NCBI GenBank assembly: GCA_027019175.1
Contig: JALUXB010000019.1
Coordinates: 1-64,000, forward strand
DNA: 64,000 nt
Reading direction: 5' to 3'
Origin: Sulfurovum sp.
Lineage (GTDB): Bacteria; Campylobacterota; Campylobacteria; Campylobacterales; Sulfurovaceae
Position 1 is the stretch's first letter; each line of letters starts with the position of its first letter. Positions 49,908 to 60,035 of the stretch are shown here, piece after piece. A program made the position numbers and the translations under genes. The notes under the pieces were generated by a model, which saw only the letters and a list, made by a program, of their open reading frames with translations, ran no database searches and was not told where the DNA came from.

Positions 49908-51221
49908 ATGTCAAAAAAACTACACCTTGTCAGCCTTGGCTGCACCAAGAACCTCGTCGACTCTGAAGTCATGCTCGGGCGGCTGCAAGAGTACGAGATC
50001 ACCGACGACAACACCGAAGCGGACGTCATCATTGTCAACACCTGCGGTTTCATCGATGCGGCAAAAGAGGAGAGCATCAATACCGTGCTCAATCTTCATG
50101 ACGAACGCAAGAAAGACTCTGTACTGGTCATGGCAGGCTGCCTCTCGGAGCGCTACAAAGAGGAGCTGATGCAGGACCTCCCCGAAATCGACATCTTCAC
50201 CGGAGTGGGTGACTACGAAAAAATCGATGCACTCATCGCCAAAAAACAGAGTACCTTCTCTCCGGAAGTTTACCTTGCTACCGAAGAGAGCGGCAGGGTC
50301 ATCACAGGTTCAAACTACCATGCCTACATCAAAATAGCCGAAGGGTGCAACCAGCAGTGCAGTTTCTGTGCCATTCCAGGCTTCAAGGGTAAGCTCCACT
50401 CGCGAAGCCTTGAATCGATTGTCAAAGAGGTGACCATGCTTGCGCAAAAAGGCTTTTTTGACTTTTCCTTTATCTCACAGGACAGCTCGAGCTACGGGCG
50501 TGACATGGGACTCAAGGACGGCCTGCGTGATCTCATCAAAGCAGTAGAAGCCGTCGAGGGGGTACGAAGTGCCCGCATCCTCTACCTTTACCCCTCTACC
50601 ACTACATTCGAGCTCATCGACGACATTGCCGACTCGAAAGTCTTTCAGACCTACTACGACATGCCCATCCAGCATATCGACGACCGTGTGCTCAAAACAA
50701 TGAAGCGCGGCTTTGGCGAAAAGCAGACCATCGCCCTGCTTGAGCATATGAAGAGCAAACCGGATGCTTTTATCCGTACTTCTGTCATCGCCGGGCATCC
50801 GGGAGAGAGTGAAGAGAGTTTCCAAAAACTCTGTAACTTCATGGAAACTTTCGGTTTCGACCGCTTTAATGTCTTTGCCTACTCCAACGAAGAGACTACT
50901 GCCGCCTACACAATGGAACAGCTACCGCAAGAAGTTATAGAAGCGCGTACCCTAAAACTGGGGGAGATCGCAGAAAAGACGACAAAGGCTTCTCTTGAAA
51001 AAATGGTCGGCAAAACGGTTGAACTTGTCATAGACGGCGAAAGCGATGAACATGAATTTCTCCTCTCTGCACGTCCACTGCAATGGGCCGTCGATATTGA
51101 CGGAGAAGTACTTGTGAATGATACGAACGATCTCCCTGTAGAATATGGCAAATTGTATAAAGCGAAGATCACTGAGTTGGCAGGCATGCAGCTTTTGGCA
51201 ACGCTGATTAGTGAGGAATAA
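49908..51221 (+). CDS. rimO: Ribosomal protein S12 methylthiotransferase
   Basis: LVSLGCTKNLVDSEVMLG, KIAEGCNQQCSFCAIPGFKG. Confidence 0.97.
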   Translation: MSKKLHLVSLGCTKNLVDSEVMLGRLQEYEITDDNTEADVIIVNTCGFIDAAKEESINTVLNLHDERKKDSVLVMAGCLSERYKEELMQDLPEIDIFTGVGDYEKIDALIAKKQSTFSPEVYLATEESGRVITGSNYHAYIKIAEGCNQQCSFCAIPGFKGKLHSRSLESIVKEVTMLAQKGFFDFSFISQDSSSYGRDMGLKDGLRDLIKAVEAVEGVRSARILYLYPSTTTFELIDDIADSKVFQTYYDMPIQHIDDRVLKTMKRGFGEKQTIALLEHMKSKPDAFIRTSVIAGHPGESEESFQKLCNFMETFGFDRFNVFAYSNEETTAAYTMEQLPQEVIEARTLKLGEIAEKTTKASLEKMVGKTVELVIDGESDEHEFLLSARPLQWAVDIDGEVLVNDTNDLPVEYGKLYKAKITELAGMQLLATLISEE

Positions 51222-51241
51222 TGTATATCCCTCTTATCTGC

Positions 51242-51316
51242 AGGGAGTTGTTCCTTGACAACACCAATAACCACAAACCTTATTTACAATTGGTGTTGTG
51301 AGACACAACACCCTAC
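51242..51316. repeat. REP family 2 inverted pair
   Basis: AGGGAGTTGTTCCTTGACAACACC (51242-51265, degenerate) and GGTGTTGTGAGACACAACACCCTAC (51292-51316). Confidence 0.7.
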
Positions 51317-51328
51317 AAAGCATAAACG

Positions 51329-52327
51329 ATGAAACCTGAACTACTCACTACTCACTGCTCACTGCTCACTAAAAAAAACTTATTGGCTTTCTCTTCCGGC
51401 ATTGATTCTTCTGCACTCTTTTTTCTCCTCATAGAAAACAATATCAAATTTGATATTGCCATCGTTGATTACGGCTTACGTAAACAGAGCAACGAGGAGA
51501 TACAGCACGCCAAAGCTCTGGCAAGACAGTACAACCTTACTTGTCATACAGCAACAGCACCAAAATTCACATCACATTTTGAACAGCAGGCACGTGCCTT
51601 TCGTTATGCTTTTTTTGAGAGCCTCATACGAGAATACCACTATGATAATTTACTGACTGCCCATCAACTCAACGACCGGCTGGAATGGATGCTGATGCGG
51701 CTTGCCAAAGGTGCTGGTGTGGTAGAGATGACCGGTCTGGAAGCTGTAACACAGAAAAAAGGCTACACACTGCTGCGTCCACTGTTAGACTACAGCAAAG
51801 ACGAACTGCTGGCTTACCTTAATGTGAATAAGCATCCCTATTTTGTCGATGAGAGCAACAGCGACGAACGATACGAGCGTAACGCTTTTCGCAAACATTT
51901 CTCCGATCCGATCATTGCCAAATACAAAGAAGGCATCAAACGTAGTTTTGATTACCTTGAAACGGACAGGGAACAGCTTCTTTCAGGCTATGAAACTATG
52001 TATCACGAAAAAGAGCTCTATGTACTCAGAATATATGATTCAAAAGTGAAAACAAGGGCAGTCGACCGAACCCTTAAACGGCTTGGCTACCTTCTCTCTG
52101 CCGCACAGCGTCAGGAGATTGCTACAAGTGATTCTCTTGTCATCGGTCGTACATGGGCCGTTGCGTATCAAGAGAAGGTTCTCTACATCGCCCCTTACCT
52201 CACTGCCGATATGCCCAAAGACTTTAAAGAACAATGCAGAATCAACAAAATACCGTCAAAAATAAGACCCTATCTCTTCAAAGCGAAGATCGATCCGGAA
52301 ACAATACGCCAATTACACCATCCGTAG
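51329..52327 (+). CDS. tilS: tRNA(Ile)-lysidine synthase
   Basis: LLAFSSGIDSSALFFLL PP-loop, DYGLRKQSNEE, TAHQLNDRLEWMLMRLAKG. Confidence 0.93.
   Translation: MKPELLTTHCSLLTKKNLLAFSSGIDSSALFFLLIENNIKFDIAIVDYGLRKQSNEEIQHAKALARQYNLTCHTATAPKFTSHFEQQARAFRYAFFESLIREYHYDNLLTAHQLNDRLEWMLMRLAKGAGVVEMTGLEAVTQKKGYTLLRPLLDYSKDELLAYLNVNKHPYFVDESNSDERYERNAFRKHFSDPIIAKYKEGIKRSFDYLETDREQLLSGYETMYHEKELYVLRIYDSKVKTRAVDRTLKRLGYLLSAAQRQEIATSDSLVIGRTWAVAYQEKVLYIAPYLTADMPKDFKEQCRINKIPSKIRPYLFKAKIDPETIRQLHHP
51340..51370. repeat. Heptanucleotide tandem repeat in tilS N-terminus
   Basis: ACTACTC ACTACTC ACTGCTC ACTGCTC ACT. Confidence 0.8.
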
Positions 52328-52349
52328 GGTGTTGTCCCCCGACAACACC
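52324..52349 (+). repeat. REP family 2 hairpin
   Basis: GTAGGGTGTTGTCCCCCGACAACACC; tilS stop TAG 52325-52327 is within its GTAG. Confidence 0.82.
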
Positions 52350-52414
52350 GAAACATCAAACGAAAAACACACAACAATAAATTCAAAGCACATTCAAAAC
52401 ATTTTGGCAAACGC

Positions 52415-52508
52415 GTAGGGTGCGAAATCTCGCACCTTCATACTATTCTTAAGAAATAACGGTTATTTCTATTTATGCATTTCAAAGGTGCGTGACTACG
52501 CACCCTAC
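52415..52508. repeat. REP family 1 inverted pair
   Basis: GTAGGGTGCGAAATCTCGCACC (52415-52436) and GGTGCGTGACTACGCACCCTAC (52487-52508). Confidence 0.87.
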
Positions 52509-52529
52509 AATTTTTTCAGCACTCAATAC

Positions 52530-53378
52530 TTAACGCTCATCACTTCCTTTTGCCAACGGGTGTGCCTTCATATATTCCTGCATCTTCTTGACACTTCCCA
52601 GCTTTGTGTAAACCTGTGTTGTCGCCATTGTCTCATGTCCGAGCAGTTCACTTACATCGGCAATACGTGCGCCATGGTTGAGCAGGTGGGTGGCGAAGGA
52701 GTGACGCAGCTGGTGCGGGGTGGCTTTAATGCCCGAAGCTTTGAAAAGTTTGGTCAGTTTGTAGCGCAGCTGCGCGGCATTGAGCGGAGCGTTGCCCTTT
52801 TCAAAAAGATACTTTTTAGGTTGTGCCTGTGCCAAATGCACCTCCAAAAGGTCTCTAATAGAGGTCAGCAGCGGCAGTTCGCGTACCTTGTTTCCCTTTC
52901 CGTGTACCTGCACCCATTCGGACTTGATATCTTCAAGCTTTAATGATGCCAGTTCGGAGATACGCAGTCCAAGCCCATAAAGCATTGAGACCAGCAACTT
53001 CTCTTCTACAGTCGCCTTCTCCAGTACCTCATCGATGTAAACCTCCTCAATGGGTTTAGGAAGACTCTGGGGAACTTTAATAGACTCATCTCCAATCATA
53101 TGAACATGCAGCTGCCGCTGATCTTCAAGGTATTTGACAAACGAACGCACCGCAGAGAGTTTTTTGACAATGGTCTTTTTATTATTTTTAACAATCTTAA
53201 AGCGAAACAGTGTCAAGTCAAGCACCCATATCCCATCCTCTTCATAGAAATGTGCCGAAGATGCCATTTGGGAAAGTGCGATCTCATAGGTTTGTACCGT
53301 CACCTCCGAATACCCCCGTACACTCAGCAGGTAGTCCAGAAACGCTTCGATATACTCCCCTAACGCTTCACACTTCAT
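52530..53378 (-). CDS. xerH: Tyrosine recombinase, XerH-like
   Basis: GLGLRISELASLKLEDI, KVRELPL, TPHQLRHSFATHLLNHGARIADVSELLGHETMATTQVYT. Confidence 0.88.
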   Translation of the reverse strand: MKCEALGEYIEAFLDYLLSVRGYSEVTVQTYEIALSQMASSAHFYEEDGIWVLDLTLFRFKIVKNNKKTIVKKLSAVRSFVKYLEDQRQLHVHMIGDESIKVPQSLPKPIEEVYIDEVLEKATVEEKLLVSMLYGLGLRISELASLKLEDIKSEWVQVHGKGNKVRELPLLTSIRDLLEVHLAQAQPKKYLFEKGNAPLNAAQLRYKLTKLFKASGIKATPHQLRHSFATHLLNHGARIADVSELLGHETMATTQVYTKLGSVKKMQEYMKAHPLAKGSDER

Positions 53379-53392
53379 GCTTCACTCTTCAC
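53365..53392. repeat. Heptanucleotide tandem repeat containing the xerH start codon
   Basis: GCTTCAC ACTTCAT GCTTCAC TCTTCAC; minus strand GTGAAGA GTGAAGC ATGAAGT GTGAAGC. Confidence 0.75.
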
Positions 53393-54012
53393 TATACAAT
53401 CGTGTGTTCAAGCATCTTTGACTTCAAAAACACTTTCGCCTCTTCCAGTGTCATCCCCTCCAGTGAAACACTTTGCATGTAAAAGTCGATCTTCCCAAAA
53501 GGCTTGGGAATGACAAACCTGTCCCAACTGCCAAGCTGCCAATAGGAAGTAGCTTGATAGTTCATTACAAAAATGGGCAAACTGCTCTTGAGTGCAATAC
53601 CGATAGCACCGTCACTCATGCTGTAGCGCGGCCCTCTTGGGCCGTCAGGTGTAATGAGCACCTCTTCACCGTCTCTGATACGCTTGAAGGCCTGCAAAAG
53701 CACCTGCCGTGCGCCCTTTTTACTTGACCCTCTCAGGGCATCGATACGCAGCAGTTTCAGTGTACCCGCAATAAGGGAGCCGTCAAAGTGTGCGGAAATA
53801 ATGGCGGAAGCTTTATGTTTGGGATGGATTTTTCGGTATGCCTGAGGGCTCATCAGCAGTTCGGCATGCCAGCAGACACAGACATGCTGACACGCGTCAA
53901 TGGGGGTAATAAAGTGAAAGGTTTTACGGTTGGTGTACCACAGCAGACGCATAATCACATAGAAAAGCGGCGGCAGCACTACCACTCCAAGCTTTCTGAT
54001 AAACTGCTTCAT
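53392..54012 (-). CDS. DUF374 lysophospholipid acyltransferase-like protein
   Basis: CWHAELLMSPQAYRKIHP, ISAHFDGSLIAGTLKLLRIDALRGSSKKGARQVLLQ, ITPDGPRGPRY. Confidence 0.9.
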   Translation of the reverse strand: MKQFIRKLGVVVLPPLFYVIMRLLWYTNRKTFHFITPIDACQHVCVCWHAELLMSPQAYRKIHPKHKASAIISAHFDGSLIAGTLKLLRIDALRGSSKKGARQVLLQAFKRIRDGEEVLITPDGPRGPRYSMSDGAIGIALKSSLPIFVMNYQATSYWQLGSWDRFVIPKPFGKIDFYMQSVSLEGMTLEEAKVFLKSKMLEHTIV

Positions 54013-54014
54013 CG

Positions 54015-55322
54015 TTATGCTTGGTTAAGAACCACTCCGTCAAGTGCACCGCGAGAGGCTTTGAGAATTTCAACTTCGACAATCTTCCCAAGCAACTCTT
54101 CACTGCCCTCAACAAAGACAAGCTTGCCGTCATCACTGCGCCCGGCAACACGGTTACCCGGCTTGAGCTCGTCAAAATAGACTTTGTGCACCTTCCCTAC
54201 CTGGGCATCCATCACTTCATCAAGAATTTCTGTATGACGTTTTTGCAGCCTTGTCAACCGTGCAGACGCTACTTCATCGGGTACCTGATTGTCGTACTCT
54301 GCTGCTTCAGTATGTGGTCGGGGAGAGTATTTGAAAGAGAAAAGTTGCTCAAAACGTACTTTTTCCAATACCTCCATGGTATCTTCAAAGTCTGCATCAC
54401 TCTCTCCGGGAAAGCCGACGATGATATCTGTAGAGATAGCAGCCTCCGGACAGAGGGTACGTATCTTTTCACAGCGGTTGAGAAACCACTCTTTCGTATA
54501 ACCGCGTTTCATCGCTTTAAGTAACTGTGTCGACCCGCTCTGCAGCGGTACGTGAATCTGCTTACAAATTTTCGGGTTGGAAGCGAACTCATCAAGGAAT
54601 GCATCATCCATGTGCAGCGGATGGGGAGAGGTAAAACGAATGCGCTCCAGCCCGTCGATAGCCGAAATTTTCTGCAAGAGTCCTGTAAAGTCAATCTTCT
54701 CCTCGGCAGCACCAAAACGTCTGCCGTAATTGTTGACATTCTGCCCCAGCAGCATCACCTCTTTGGCACCGCTATTGACCGCTTTTGTAATCTCCTGCAC
54801 CAGAAGATCGCTCGGAATGGAGATTTCGTCACCGCGTGTAGCAGGTACAATGCAGAAGGTACATGCCTTGTCGCACCCAATGGAAATATTCACCATCGCC
54901 TTGAACGGATTGGTTCGGTACTCACCGAATGCATAGGTACTCTCATCATAGTCTGTACTCACTTCGACAGCATGTTTTTTCTCCACTACTTCGGTAATTT
55001 TGGAAACATTGCGTGCCCCAAGGACAAAATCGACCGAAGGCGCACGCTTAATGATCTCTTCACCAAGATGGCTTGCCGTACAGCCGGCAACACCGATCTT
55101 GGCACCTTCCTTCTTCTTTTTGTTGAAAACCCCTATCTCGGAAAAGAGCTTTGCCACAGGCTTTTCACGCACCGAACAGGTGTTAATAATGATCAGGTCT
55201 GCTTCTTCAAGCGTTTCTGTCAGTTCATAATCTTCTTTGGTACTCAGTTCTGCGATCATATGCTCTGTATCACGCACATTCATGGCACATCCAAGTGTTT
55301 CGATAAACAGTTTTTTACTCAT
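54015..55322 (-). CDS. miaB: tRNA-2-methylthio-N6-dimethylallyladenosine synthase
   Basis: [53 protein letters not shown] domain. Confidence 0.96.
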   Translation of the reverse strand: MSKKLFIETLGCAMNVRDTEHMIAELSTKEDYELTETLEEADLIIINTCSVREKPVAKLFSEIGVFNKKKKEGAKIGVAGCTASHLGEEIIKRAPSVDFVLGARNVSKITEVVEKKHAVEVSTDYDESTYAFGEYRTNPFKAMVNISIGCDKACTFCIVPATRGDEISIPSDLLVQEITKAVNSGAKEVMLLGQNVNNYGRRFGAAEEKIDFTGLLQKISAIDGLERIRFTSPHPLHMDDAFLDEFASNPKICKQIHVPLQSGSTQLLKAMKRGYTKEWFLNRCEKIRTLCPEAAISTDIIVGFPGESDADFEDTMEVLEKVRFEQLFSFKYSPRPHTEAAEYDNQVPDEVASARLTRLQKRHTEILDEVMDAQVGKVHKVYFDELKPGNRVAGRSDDGKLVFVEGSEELLGKIVEVEILKASRGALDGVVLNQA

Positions 55323-55416
55323 TTTAAATACTCGTTTTCAGTCAGGGATATTTTAGATAATTTGGAAGAAAAACAGGGGAAGCAGCTGGTTGGAAGCAGT
55401 GCACTATACATCTGCT

Positions 55417-55656
55417 CTATGCGATGATGTGCACTTCATAAATATATTCATTGTCATCGAGACCATACTTGACCTCTCTCATATACACCGAGTAGCCCTT
55501 CTCTTCAAAATATTCAATCATCTCTTTGAGCTCTTTGTGAGAGTTGTCTTTGTCAAAATAGAAGATGGAACGGTTTGCCAATTCATCTTCAATCTTTTTG
55601 AGCTCTATGGTTTTAGGCTTTGCTTTGAGCGTGGTTCTCGCCAGTTTCAATTTCAT
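55417..55656 (-). CDS. HP0268-family nuclease
   Basis: MKLKLARTTLKAKPKTIELKKIEDELANRSIFYFDKDNSHKELKEMIEYFEEKGYSVYMREVKYG resembles H. pylori HP0268. Confidence 0.85.
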   Translation of the reverse strand: MKLKLARTTLKAKPKTIELKKIEDELANRSIFYFDKDNSHKELKEMIEYFEEKGYSVYMREVKYGLDDNEYIYEVHIIA

Positions 55657-55844
55657 TCATTGTCCTTTTTAGTCGTCGCTTTTCGTTATGCATGCTATTG
55701 TGACTGATTATACTTTATTTTCAGTAAAGGTTTGGTTAGCTATAATTTTATACTTCAAAAAAAGACCCTCCCAGACGTACTTGACACTGTTATGTTACCT
55801 CTTGTAGCGGTAGAATTGAAGCGTAACCATAGAAGGATTTTGCA

Positions 55845-56975
55845 ATGGAAAAAATACTCGATATTATCGAAGCGATCGCACACGAAAAAAATATTTCAAG
55901 AGAGAATGCCATCGAAGCGTTCAAAGATGCCCTTGTCAATACGGCAAAGAGACTGACAACACCTTCAAGTGACTTTGAAGTGATCATAGACAACGACACG
56001 AAAACCTACAGTGTCAACAAAGTCATTACGGTTGTACCCGATGATGATGAAAGGCTTGAAGAAGAGCCTGACAGCTATATTTCGCTGAGTGAAGCCAAAG
56101 AGTTCGATGATTCTATAGAAGTGGGCGACCAGCTCAAAGAGGAGTTTGTCCTCGAAGACTACGGCCGTACCGCTTCTGCAAACCTCTTTAGAGAACTCGA
56201 GTATCATGTGCAAAGACGTATCGAACAGGATCTTTTTGAAAAATACAGAGAAAAAGTCGGTACTGTCATGCTTGGTACTGTCAACCGTATTGACAATGAA
56301 GACAATACCCATGTTGAAATCGGTGAGCTCAAGGGAATCATGTCGCGAAGAAACCGTATCAAAGGTGAGACCTTTAAGCGTGGAGACACTATCAGGGCAC
56401 TCCTGCGCTACGTCAGTGTAGACCCGCAGTACGGACTCTTTTTGGAGCTGACACGTACCTCTCCAAAATTTCTTGAAGCATTGATGGCAAATGAAGTCCC
56501 GGAAATTGCAGATGGTGTCGTAGAGATCGTTGCTGCTTCAAGAATTCCCGGAGAGAGAGCGAAAATCGCACTCAAAACGGATCAGATGAATGTCGATCCA
56601 ATCGGTGCGGCTGTCGGTGTCAAAGGGGTTCGTATCAATGCAGTCAGTGAAGAGCTCAACGGTGAGAATATCGACTGTATTGAATACTCGCCTATCCCTG
56701 AGATCTTCATCACCAGAGCACTTTCCCCTGCAATTACACAGAATATCAAAGTCGATGCAGACGCTAAAAAAGCTGTTGTTGACATCACAGGAGACCAGAA
56801 AGCCAAAGCGATTGGAAAAAGCGGTATCAACATCCGCCTCGCTTCAATGCTGACAGGCTATGACATTGAGCTTAATGAAGTCGAAGGTATTACCGAAAGA
56901 CAAAGTGAAGGCGGCAACACGGCAGAAGCAGAAAAAACAAAAGATACAGCAGCATTGGAAAGCCTATTTAAATAG
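55845..56975 (+). CDS. nusA: Transcription termination/antitermination factor NusA
   Basis: S1 and KH motifs; SRIPGERAKIALKT, DPIGAAVGVKGVRINAVSEELNGENID. Confidence 0.97.
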   Translation: MEKILDIIEAIAHEKNISRENAIEAFKDALVNTAKRLTTPSSDFEVIIDNDTKTYSVNKVITVVPDDDERLEEEPDSYISLSEAKEFDDSIEVGDQLKEEFVLEDYGRTASANLFRELEYHVQRRIEQDLFEKYREKVGTVMLGTVNRIDNEDNTHVEIGELKGIMSRRNRIKGETFKRGDTIRALLRYVSVDPQYGLFLELTRTSPKFLEALMANEVPEIADGVVEIVAASRIPGERAKIALKTDQMNVDPIGAAVGVKGVRINAVSEELNGENIDCIEYSPIPEIFITRALSPAITQNIKVDADAKKAVVDITGDQKAKAIGKSGINIRLASMLTGYDIELNEVEGITERQSEGGNTAEAEKTKDTAALESLFK

Positions 56976-56999
56976 GCTCAGTGCAGAGGCTGTTTCTCT

Positions 57000-57689
57000 C
57001 TACTTCAGTATCATTTCCGAAAAACTTTTCACATCGAGTGCTGCAGAACCTACCAGAACACCGTCGACATTGTCAATTGCTGTAATTTCAGCAATATTGG
57101 CAGGTTTTACAGAGCCGCCATAGAGCAGCGGACAGGAAAGCGTTGTACGCAACAGCCCATGGGTGGCAGCGATCTCTTCACTCTTGGCAGAACGTCCTGT
57201 TCCGATCGCCCAGATCGGTTCATACGCGACAATCAGCTTTTCGTATGAAAGATCAATGCCTTCAAACTCTGCAAAGAGATATGTTTTTACGGCATCTTCT
57301 CCGGCTTCACGTACTTCAAGCGGTTCACCGATGCAGTAGATAATCTCAAATCCGTTCTCTTTGAAAAAAGCGAACTTCTTGGCAACTGTCTCCTGAGATT
57401 CCCCCAGCAGTTCACGCCGTTCGCTGTGACCGATAAGAATGGTTTTTATGCCGAACTCTTCAAGCTGTTCCAAGCCGATCTCTCCGGTCACAGCGCCATT
57501 ACGTACAGGGTAGGCATTCTGTGTACCTATGGTAACATCACCTTCATATTTGTCAAGAGCAGTTGCAGGAGGAAAGACCAGTACACGGTCATCCGGACGC
57601 TTGGAAGCGAGTGTCTGAGCCAGCTGTTCCATGTAGGCTCGGGTTGAGCTGCGTGTGTGGTTGGTTTTGAAGTTGGCTGCAAAGATCAT
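57000..57689 (-). CDS. tpiA: Triosephosphate isomerase
   Basis: ILIGHSERRELLGE, VAYEPIWAIGTG, LYGGSVKPAN. Confidence 0.96.
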   Translation of the reverse strand: MIFAANFKTNHTRSSTRAYMEQLAQTLASKRPDDRVLVFPPATALDKYEGDVTIGTQNAYPVRNGAVTGEIGLEQLEEFGIKTILIGHSERRELLGESQETVAKKFAFFKENGFEIIYCIGEPLEVREAGEDAVKTYLFAEFEGIDLSYEKLIVAYEPIWAIGTGRSAKSEEIAATHGLLRTTLSCPLLYGGSVKPANIAEITAIDNVDGVLVGSAALDVKSFSEMILK

Positions 57690-57697
57690 TGTAAGCC

Positions 57698-58894
57698 CTA
57701 ACTTTCAAGTGCTTCAATGCCGGGAAGGGTTTCCCCTTCGATCAGCTTCAGACTTGCACCGCCGCCGGTACTCACAAAGGTCATCTCATCTACATCGCCG
57801 GCACGCTGTGCCACATCGGCGGTATCTCCTCCACCGACAATCGTAGTTGCATGGGTTTCGGCGATATGATGCGACATCATAATGCTTCCCTTGGAGAACT
57901 TATCCATTTCATACACACCCATAGGGCCGTTCCACATAATGGTCTGCGCATCATTCAGTACTTCTCTGAAGAGACGGGAAGAGGCCGGACCGGTATCGAG
58001 TCCCATCCAGTCATGCGGTATTTCCTGAGACGGAAGATACTTCACTGCCGTATTTTCAGAAAATTCCGGAGCGACAACAAAGTCTACAGGCAAATAGAAC
58101 TTAACACCAAGCGAGTGGGCTTTCTCCATAATATCCCTTGCTTCATCAAGCAGGTCATCTTCAACCAGTGATTTACCAATCTCGTATCCCTGTGCTTTAA
58201 GGAATGTAAATGCCATGCCTCCGCCAATGATGACTTTATCGACTTTGTGAATAAGGTTGGTAATTGCCTGAAGCTTGCCGGAGACTTTGGAACCGCCGAT
58301 GACAGCAATGAACGGCCGAACCGGGTTTTCAAGTACTTTGCTGAAAAAATTGACTTCTTTGCTCAGCAGGAATCCTGCCGCCTTATGTTCTTTGTCAAAA
58401 AACTTGGTAATCGCATAGATGGAAGCGTGCTTTCTGTGACAGGCACCAAAGGCATCATTGATATAAACATCGGCAAAAGAGGCCAGTTCTTTGGCAAACC
58501 CTTCATCATTCTTCGTTTCACCAGGCTCAAAACGGAGATTTTCCAGAAGTAAAATATCTCCCGCTTCCAGCTTTGCTGCTTTCGCTTTAGCATCGGGACC
58601 GACAACATCTTCTGCCATATAAAGCTCGTTTTTGATCTTCAGCAGCGTATGCAAACGCTTTGCTACCGGTTTCAGAGAATACTTCTCATCAAACTTACCC
58701 GGCTCAGGACGCTCAAAATGGGAAGCGAGGACAATCTTGCAGTCACGATCGATACAGTAACGGATGGTGTGCAGTGCAGCACGAATACGCCGATCGTCCG
58801 TAATATTGCCAAACTCATCTTTTGGTACGTTAAAGTCACATCTGATAAAAACGCGTTTACCTTCAATATCAATATCTTTGATTGTTCTTAACAT
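57698..58894 (-). CDS. pgk: Phosphoglycerate kinase
   Basis: [46 protein letters not shown]. Confidence 0.97.
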   Translation of the reverse strand: MLRTIKDIDIEGKRVFIRCDFNVPKDEFGNITDDRRIRAALHTIRYCIDRDCKIVLASHFERPEPGKFDEKYSLKPVAKRLHTLLKIKNELYMAEDVVGPDAKAKAAKLEAGDILLLENLRFEPGETKNDEGFAKELASFADVYINDAFGACHRKHASIYAITKFFDKEHKAAGFLLSKEVNFFSKVLENPVRPFIAVIGGSKVSGKLQAITNLIHKVDKVIIGGGMAFTFLKAQGYEIGKSLVEDDLLDEARDIMEKAHSLGVKFYLPVDFVVAPEFSENTAVKYLPSQEIPHDWMGLDTGPASSRLFREVLNDAQTIMWNGPMGVYEMDKFSKGSIMMSHHIAETHATTIVGGGDTADVAQRAGDVDEMTFVSTGGGASLKLIEGETLPGIEALES

Positions 58895-58906
58895 AAATTC
58901 CCTTTT

Positions 58907-59905
58907 CTATTTTTTACTGATGTGTACAGCCATGTCGACCAGTCTGCAGGAGTATCCCCACTCATTGTCATACCAGGAGAGTACTTTTACCATTTTTTCA
59001 CCAATGACCTGAATCGTATCGAGCGGTACGACAGTACTAAGCTCTTCACCGACAAAGTCCTGAGAGACACGATACTCCTCATCGACACCGAGAATACCTT
59101 TATGAGATCCTTCTGCCGCCATTTTGAACGCCGCTTTCACTACCTCTTCTGTGACACTCTGATTCAGCGTCACAGTCAAGTCAACCATCGAAACATCCGC
59201 CGTGGGGACACGCACCGCCTGCCCATTGAGTCTGCCGGCAAGATTGGGCAGTACTTTCGAGATCGCTTTTGCAGCACCGGTGGTTGTAGGTACAAGGTTG
59301 GTCGCTCCGGAACGCCCTTTGCGAGGATCTTTTTTATGTTTTGCATCAAGAATCGGCTGGGAAGAGGTATAGGAGTGGATAGTCGTCATAAGGCCATGTT
59401 CAATGCCAAACGCATCATCGAGAACCTTGGCGACAGGCGCCAAACCGTTTGTAGTACAGGATGCATTGGAAACCACAGGCTCTCCTGCATACGCATTGGC
59501 ATTTGCGCCAATTACAAATGTCGGGGTATCATCTTTTGCCGGTGCAGAGAAAAGTACCTTTTTGATGCCGTTGTCAAGATAAGGCTGCACACTCTCCTGT
59601 GTCAGGAAGGCACCGGTACATTCCAGAACCAATTCGGCACCATAATCTGCAAAATTGAGTTTGGCAGGGTCTCGCTCGGAAAGAATTTTCGCTTTGTCGT
59701 TGCCGATACAAAGGTAACCGTCACTGACCCGAACATCTTTGCGGGTACCGTGTACAGAGTCATATTTAACGTTATATTCGATCATCTCTTCTTTGCCGCT
59801 GGCATTGACTGCAACCAGTTCTATATCGTCTCTGTCGGCAATGATGCGTGCAACACATCTTCCGATCCTTCCCAGTCCGTTTATCGCTACTTTTACTGCC
59901 ATCAT
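58907..59905 (-). CDS. gap: Glyceraldehyde-3-phosphate dehydrogenase
   Basis: INGLGRIGRCVARII, SNASCTTNGLAPVAKVL, YDNEWGYSCRLVDM. Confidence 0.97.
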   Translation of the reverse strand: MMAVKVAINGLGRIGRCVARIIADRDDIELVAVNASGKEEMIEYNVKYDSVHGTRKDVRVSDGYLCIGNDKAKILSERDPAKLNFADYGAELVLECTGAFLTQESVQPYLDNGIKKVLFSAPAKDDTPTFVIGANANAYAGEPVVSNASCTTNGLAPVAKVLDDAFGIEHGLMTTIHSYTSSQPILDAKHKKDPRKGRSGATNLVPTTTGAAKAISKVLPNLAGRLNGQAVRVPTADVSMVDLTVTLNQSVTEEVVKAAFKMAAEGSHKGILGVDEEYRVSQDFVGEELSTVVPLDTIQVIGEKMVKVLSWYDNEWGYSCRLVDMAVHISKK

Positions 59906-60035
59906 TGTCCTTCAATAACTCTTGTGGTGTAATATGCTAAAATGCGGTCAATCGGAAAGTGGGGTGTAGTAGCCCTTTCTTGCCGGAAACAGCGCATCTG
60001 AGTGTGTGCAATTTTACTGTAAATGAGGTTAGCAT

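Noticed and set aside
52488-52943. 151-aa + strand ORF starting MRDYAPYNFF
   Set aside because: Start is REP sequence and the rest is antisense to xerH.
52530-53378. XerH-like recombinase as integrase of a genomic island
   Set aside because: Sequence resembles the housekeeping single Xer of Campylobacterota; flanking genes are core functions.
58922-59932. 336-aa ORF antisense to gap
   Set aside because: Cys/His/Arg-rich shadow ORF opposite a strongly conserved GAPDH.
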